Positions 32,865-35,052 of a stretch of 35,052 nt of DNA are shown here, piece after piece. Origin of the DNA: an uncultured Pseudomonadota bacterium (GTDB taxonomy: Bacteria > Pseudomonadota > Gammaproteobacteria > Steroidobacterales > Steroidobacteraceae). The first letter of the stretch is position 1. Each line of letters begins with the position of its first letter. Position numbers and translations under genes: made by a program. The DNA lies in assembly GCA_903858165.1 (NCBI GenBank), contig CAIOHZ010000110.1:1-35052 (forward strand), written 5' to 3'. The notes under the pieces are model-generated. The model searched no databases. It was given only the letters and a program-made list of their open reading frames with translations, and was not told the origin of the DNA.

Positions 32865-34130
32865 ATGACAAACGCCAGCACCAGCCACCCTCCCGCGCCA
32901 CACCTCTATCTGCAAGTACTAGTCGCCATCGCGCTGGGCATAGTCGTGGGCCATTTTTTTCCGGCCTTCGGCGAAGCTCTGAAGCCCCTAGGAGATGCCT
33001 TCATCAAGCTGGTGCGCATGATCATCGGTCCCGTGGTGTTCCTGTCACTGACTACTGGTATAGCGAACGCTCGCGAACACGGGCTCGTCGGTCGTCTCGC
33101 CGCAAAGACATTGGGGTATTTTTTCGTGGTATCCACGCTGGCGCTCGTGGTGGGCCTAGTGGTGGCCAACGTCGTGCGCCCGGGCGATGGCCTGCATGTA
33201 TCGGCCGCCAGCCTCGACACTGGCAAGGTAGCGGACTATGTAGCGAAAGCGCACGACGCCAGCATCGTTGCCTTTCTACTGAGCATTATTCCCGAGAGCC
33301 TCGTCGGGGCGCTAACGGGTACCGAACTACTGCCGATTCTGCTGGTAGCCATACTCACCGGCCTCAGTCTTGGGCGTGCCGGGGAACGTGGCCAACCACT
33401 GCTGGTCTTGCTCGAGAGCAGCATGGACGTGGTGTTTCGCGTGGTTGCCATGCTCATGAAACTGGCGCCAATAGGTGCGTTCGGCGCGATGGCTTTCACC
33501 ATTGGCAAATACGGCGTAGGCGCACTGGCCAACTTGGCCGTGCTCATCGCCACCTTCTACGGAACTTCGTTGCTGTTTGTAGTGGTAGTGCTGGGCCTCA
33601 TCGCCCGGGCTTCCGGCTTTTCGCTGTTCCGACTGCTCCGTTACCTGAAGGCGGAACTCCTGCTGGTACTCGGCACTTCTTCTTCGGAAGCCGCCCTACC
33701 CAGCCTCATGGCAAAACTCGAACAAGCCGGGTGCCGCAAATCAGTGGTTTCGCTGGTAGTACCGACAGGCTATTCGTTCAATCTGGACGGCACGAATATC
33801 TACATGACCCTGGCTGCGCTGTTCATCGCCCAGGCCATGGACGTACCCTTGACCCTGTCTCAGCAACTGTTACTGCTGGCCGTGGCGATGATCAGTTCAA
33901 AGGGTGCTGCAGGCGTTACCGGCGCGGGCTTCATTACGCTTGCCGCAACGCTTTCGATTGTTCCCGATATTCCCGTGGCAGGCCTCGCTCTTATCCTTGG
34001 CATCGACCGCTTCATGAGCGAATGCCGCGCGCTGACGAACTTCACCGGCAATGCGGTAGCCACGGTAGTGGTGGCCGGCTGGGAAGGCGCTCTTGACCGC
34101 GAACAACTACGGCGCACCCTCGGTAGCTAG
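32865..34130 (+). CDS. dctA: C4-dicarboxylate:cation symporter DctA-type
   Basis: 421 residues from ATG 32865 with many hydrophobic segments, an inner-membrane transporter of the DAACS/SLC1 fold. Diagnostic pieces are [40 protein letters not shown] (HP1 serine-rich loop), [20 protein letters not shown] (TM7), [20 protein letters not shown] (HP2) and [19 protein letters not shown] (TM8). The last, with DRFMSE and RALTN, is the DctA rather than glutamate pattern. DctA imports succinate, fumarate and malate with cations. The frame is open upstream to 32721, but that stretch is inside the hydrolase gene. No dctBD two-component genes are nearby. No clear Shine-Dalgarno precedes the start. Confidence 0.9.
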   Translation: MTNASTSHPPAPHLYLQVLVAIALGIVVGHFFPAFGEALKPLGDAFIKLVRMIIGPVVFLSLTTGIANAREHGLVGRLAAKTLGYFFVVSTLALVVGLVVANVVRPGDGLHVSAASLDTGKVADYVAKAHDASIVAFLLSIIPESLVGALTGTELLPILLVAILTGLSLGRAGERGQPLLVLLESSMDVVFRVVAMLMKLAPIGAFGAMAFTIGKYGVGALANLAVLIATFYGTSLLFVVVVLGLIARASGFSLFRLLRYLKAELLLVLGTSSSEAALPSLMAKLEQAGCRKSVVSLVVPTGYSFNLDGTNIYMTLAALFIAQAMDVPLTLSQQLLLLAVAMISSKGAAGVTGAGFITLAATLSIVPDIPVAGLALILGIDRFMSECRALTNFTGNAVATVVVAGWEGALDREQLRRTLGS

Positions 34131-34192
34131 GGCCGAATGGATAGCGACGACCAGAACCTGCAACCTCGCCAACAGCGGAAGCCAAAACGCCG

Positions 34193-34753
34193 CTAGAAGT
34201 CGTCTTTGCCGTTCGTTAGTTCTTTTTCTTTCTCGTCGGCGATGATGGCAGTTTGCAGATAGGCCGTACGCAAACCTTCCGCATCTAGGCTGGCCGGCAA
34301 CTGCATGCAGTATACCAGCGCCAAGCGGTCACCGAAATCGCGCAGTTGCCAGCCACCGAGAATCTTGCCGGCGGCGTCTTTAAGCAAAGCCACGGCGACA
34401 TCCGCGGTTTCATTACCCGGCACATAAAGGTTTGTGATGGACCACACTTCGCGGATAGGCATCTTGCCCAGCGTTTCCACGACCGAGGAAACGAACACGA
34501 CTTGCGAACGCTTGTCATCCCAGCCGATGGTGAGTTTGTAGTCACCATCCTCGACAATCTCGTAGTTCGCTTTCAGTTCGTCGAGCGTCAAACCGACAGC
34601 GGGGTCTGCCTTGGTGCGCCCGATAGCGTCTTCCGCTGGAGCGGCCACTACCGGCGCAGACAGCATGGCCACGCAGACGACCAGGCAGGCGACCCGGCAG
34701 ACAGCAAACGCACTAGCCAACCAGTCCAATCGGCGATGGGTGGACGAAGTCAC
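34193..34753 (-). CDS. Secreted protein of unknown function
   Basis: 186 residues from a GTG at 34753; a GGAGG lies nine bases upstream and supports this start over a second GTG at 34762. The N-terminus is a signal peptide (RLDWLASAFAVCRVACLVVC, then SAPVVAAPAED with AxA-type cleavage). The mature part is mixed alpha/beta with several strands (YKLTIGWDD, SQVVFVSSVVETL, IREVWSITNLYV, LALVYCMQLP) and a charged C-terminal helix (IIADEKEKELTNGKDDF). No motif I recognise. It lies 16 bases after the purA stop, so it is probably transcribed with it. Its stop faces dctA across a 62-base gap without a convincing terminator. Confidence 0.75.
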   Translation of the reverse strand: MTSSTHRRLDWLASAFAVCRVACLVVCVAMLSAPVVAAPAEDAIGRTKADPAVGLTLDELKANYEIVEDGDYKLTIGWDDKRSQVVFVSSVVETLGKMPIREVWSITNLYVPGNETADVAVALLKDAAGKILGGWQLRDFGDRLALVYCMQLPASLDAEGLRTAYLQTAIIADEKEKELTNGKDDF

Positions 34754-34769
34754 GAACGACACCCTCCAA

Positions 34770-35052
34770 TCAGCTGAATGGATGGCGACGGACGATAGTC
34801 TGCTGACGGTCGGGGCCGGTGCTGACGATGTCCAACGGCGCACCGACCAACTGCTCAATACGCTCGAGATAGCGCTGGGCATTGCCGGGCAGTTTGGCAT
34901 AGTCGGTAACGCCGACAGTGCTCTCGCTCCAGCCCGGCATGTCTTCGTAAACCGGTTCGCAATCGCCGAAGTGGTCGGACAACAGCGGCGGTTCCACGGT
35001 GACTTCGCCACCGCGACGGTAACCAACACACAGCCGCAGCGTGTCTAAGCCA
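34770..35052 (-). CDS. purA: Adenylosuccinate synthetase, C-terminal part
   Basis: The last ~93 residues of PurA; the 5' part lies beyond base 35052. PurA makes adenylosuccinate from IMP and aspartate with GTP, the first step to AMP. Visible segments are LRLCVGYRR, PVYEDMPGWSESTVGVTD and YLERIEQLVGAPLDIVSTGP, then DRQQTIVRR. These match the conserved C-terminus, where STGPDR contributes to guanine-nucleotide binding. GTP P-loop and catalytic residues are outside the window. purA upstream of tRNA-Leu and rnr is usual for Pseudomonas-like genomes, here with three extra genes between. Confidence 0.95.
   Translation of the reverse strand, partial: GLDTLRLCVGYRRGGEVTVEPPLLSDHFGDCEPVYEDMPGWSESTVGVTDYAKLPGNAQRYLERIEQLVGAPLDIVSTGPDRQQTIVRRHPFS

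Noticed and set aside
32858-34096. 412-codon frame overlapping dctA in another rightward frame
   Set aside because: dctA has the full transporter motif set in its own frame; the alternative translation is Arg-rich and featureless.

Overview
The window is a dense, GC-rich stretch of bacterial chromosome, essentially all of it coding. Gene content and order point to Gammaproteobacteria: rpsP-rimM-trmD-rplS beside ffh, a ypjD/CcsA-type gene divergent from ffh, rpsF-rpsR-rplI-dnaB-alr, rlmB behind rnr, a tRNA-Leu upstream of rnr, and purA further upstream. The lack of priB between rpsF and rpsR, the DUF2232-like membrane gene between rpsR and rplI, and a REP-type inverted repeat before rpsF suit a Pseudomonadales, Xanthomonadales or Nevskiales relative better than an enteric. 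Genus cannot be read from the sequence. I see no prophage, insertion sequence, CRISPR array or rRNA operon.

Layout. Bases 1-263 are the 3' end of tdh. A leftward gene run follows (6194 to 265): sppA, a phosphoribosyltransferase, a TauD-type dioxygenase, a lipoprotein and a secreted Asp-box protein, with several 4-bp overlaps. Next is the leftward ribosome and tRNA-maturation operon rpsP-rimM-trmD-rplS, with a rho-independent terminator, and ffh upstream of it. Rightward from about 10.0 kb are a CcsA-family membrane gene and a MarR-like regulator, facing radA. From 12.8 to 17.2 kb is a rightward signalling cassette: a membrane Ser/Thr kinase with a divergent CHASE2-like sensor, a PP2C phosphatase and a double-FHA protein. 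It converges with leftward rluF, an HD-domain hydrolase and an RhlE-type helicase. Rightward again are an exported M20 amidohydrolase and a three-gene unit (SPFH membrane protein, ribbon-helix-helix regulator, two-TM peptide) preceded by a perfect 18-bp palindrome. From 31.3 to 23.1 kb lies the leftward housekeeping block rnr-rlmB / rpsF-rpsR-DUF2232-rplI-dnaB-alr. tRNA-Leu(CAG), a membrane-anchored metallo-beta-lactamase-fold protein and dctA run rightward. The window ends with a leftward secreted protein of unknown function and the 3' end of purA.

Most of the window serves translation, protein targeting and replication. The parts least explained by known biology are the SPFH/RHH/small-protein unit with its palindrome, the kinase/phosphatase/FHA cassette, the lipoprotein plus Asp-box secreted pair, and the unusually strong stem-loops in the gaps before rpsP, rplS, dnaB and rnr.
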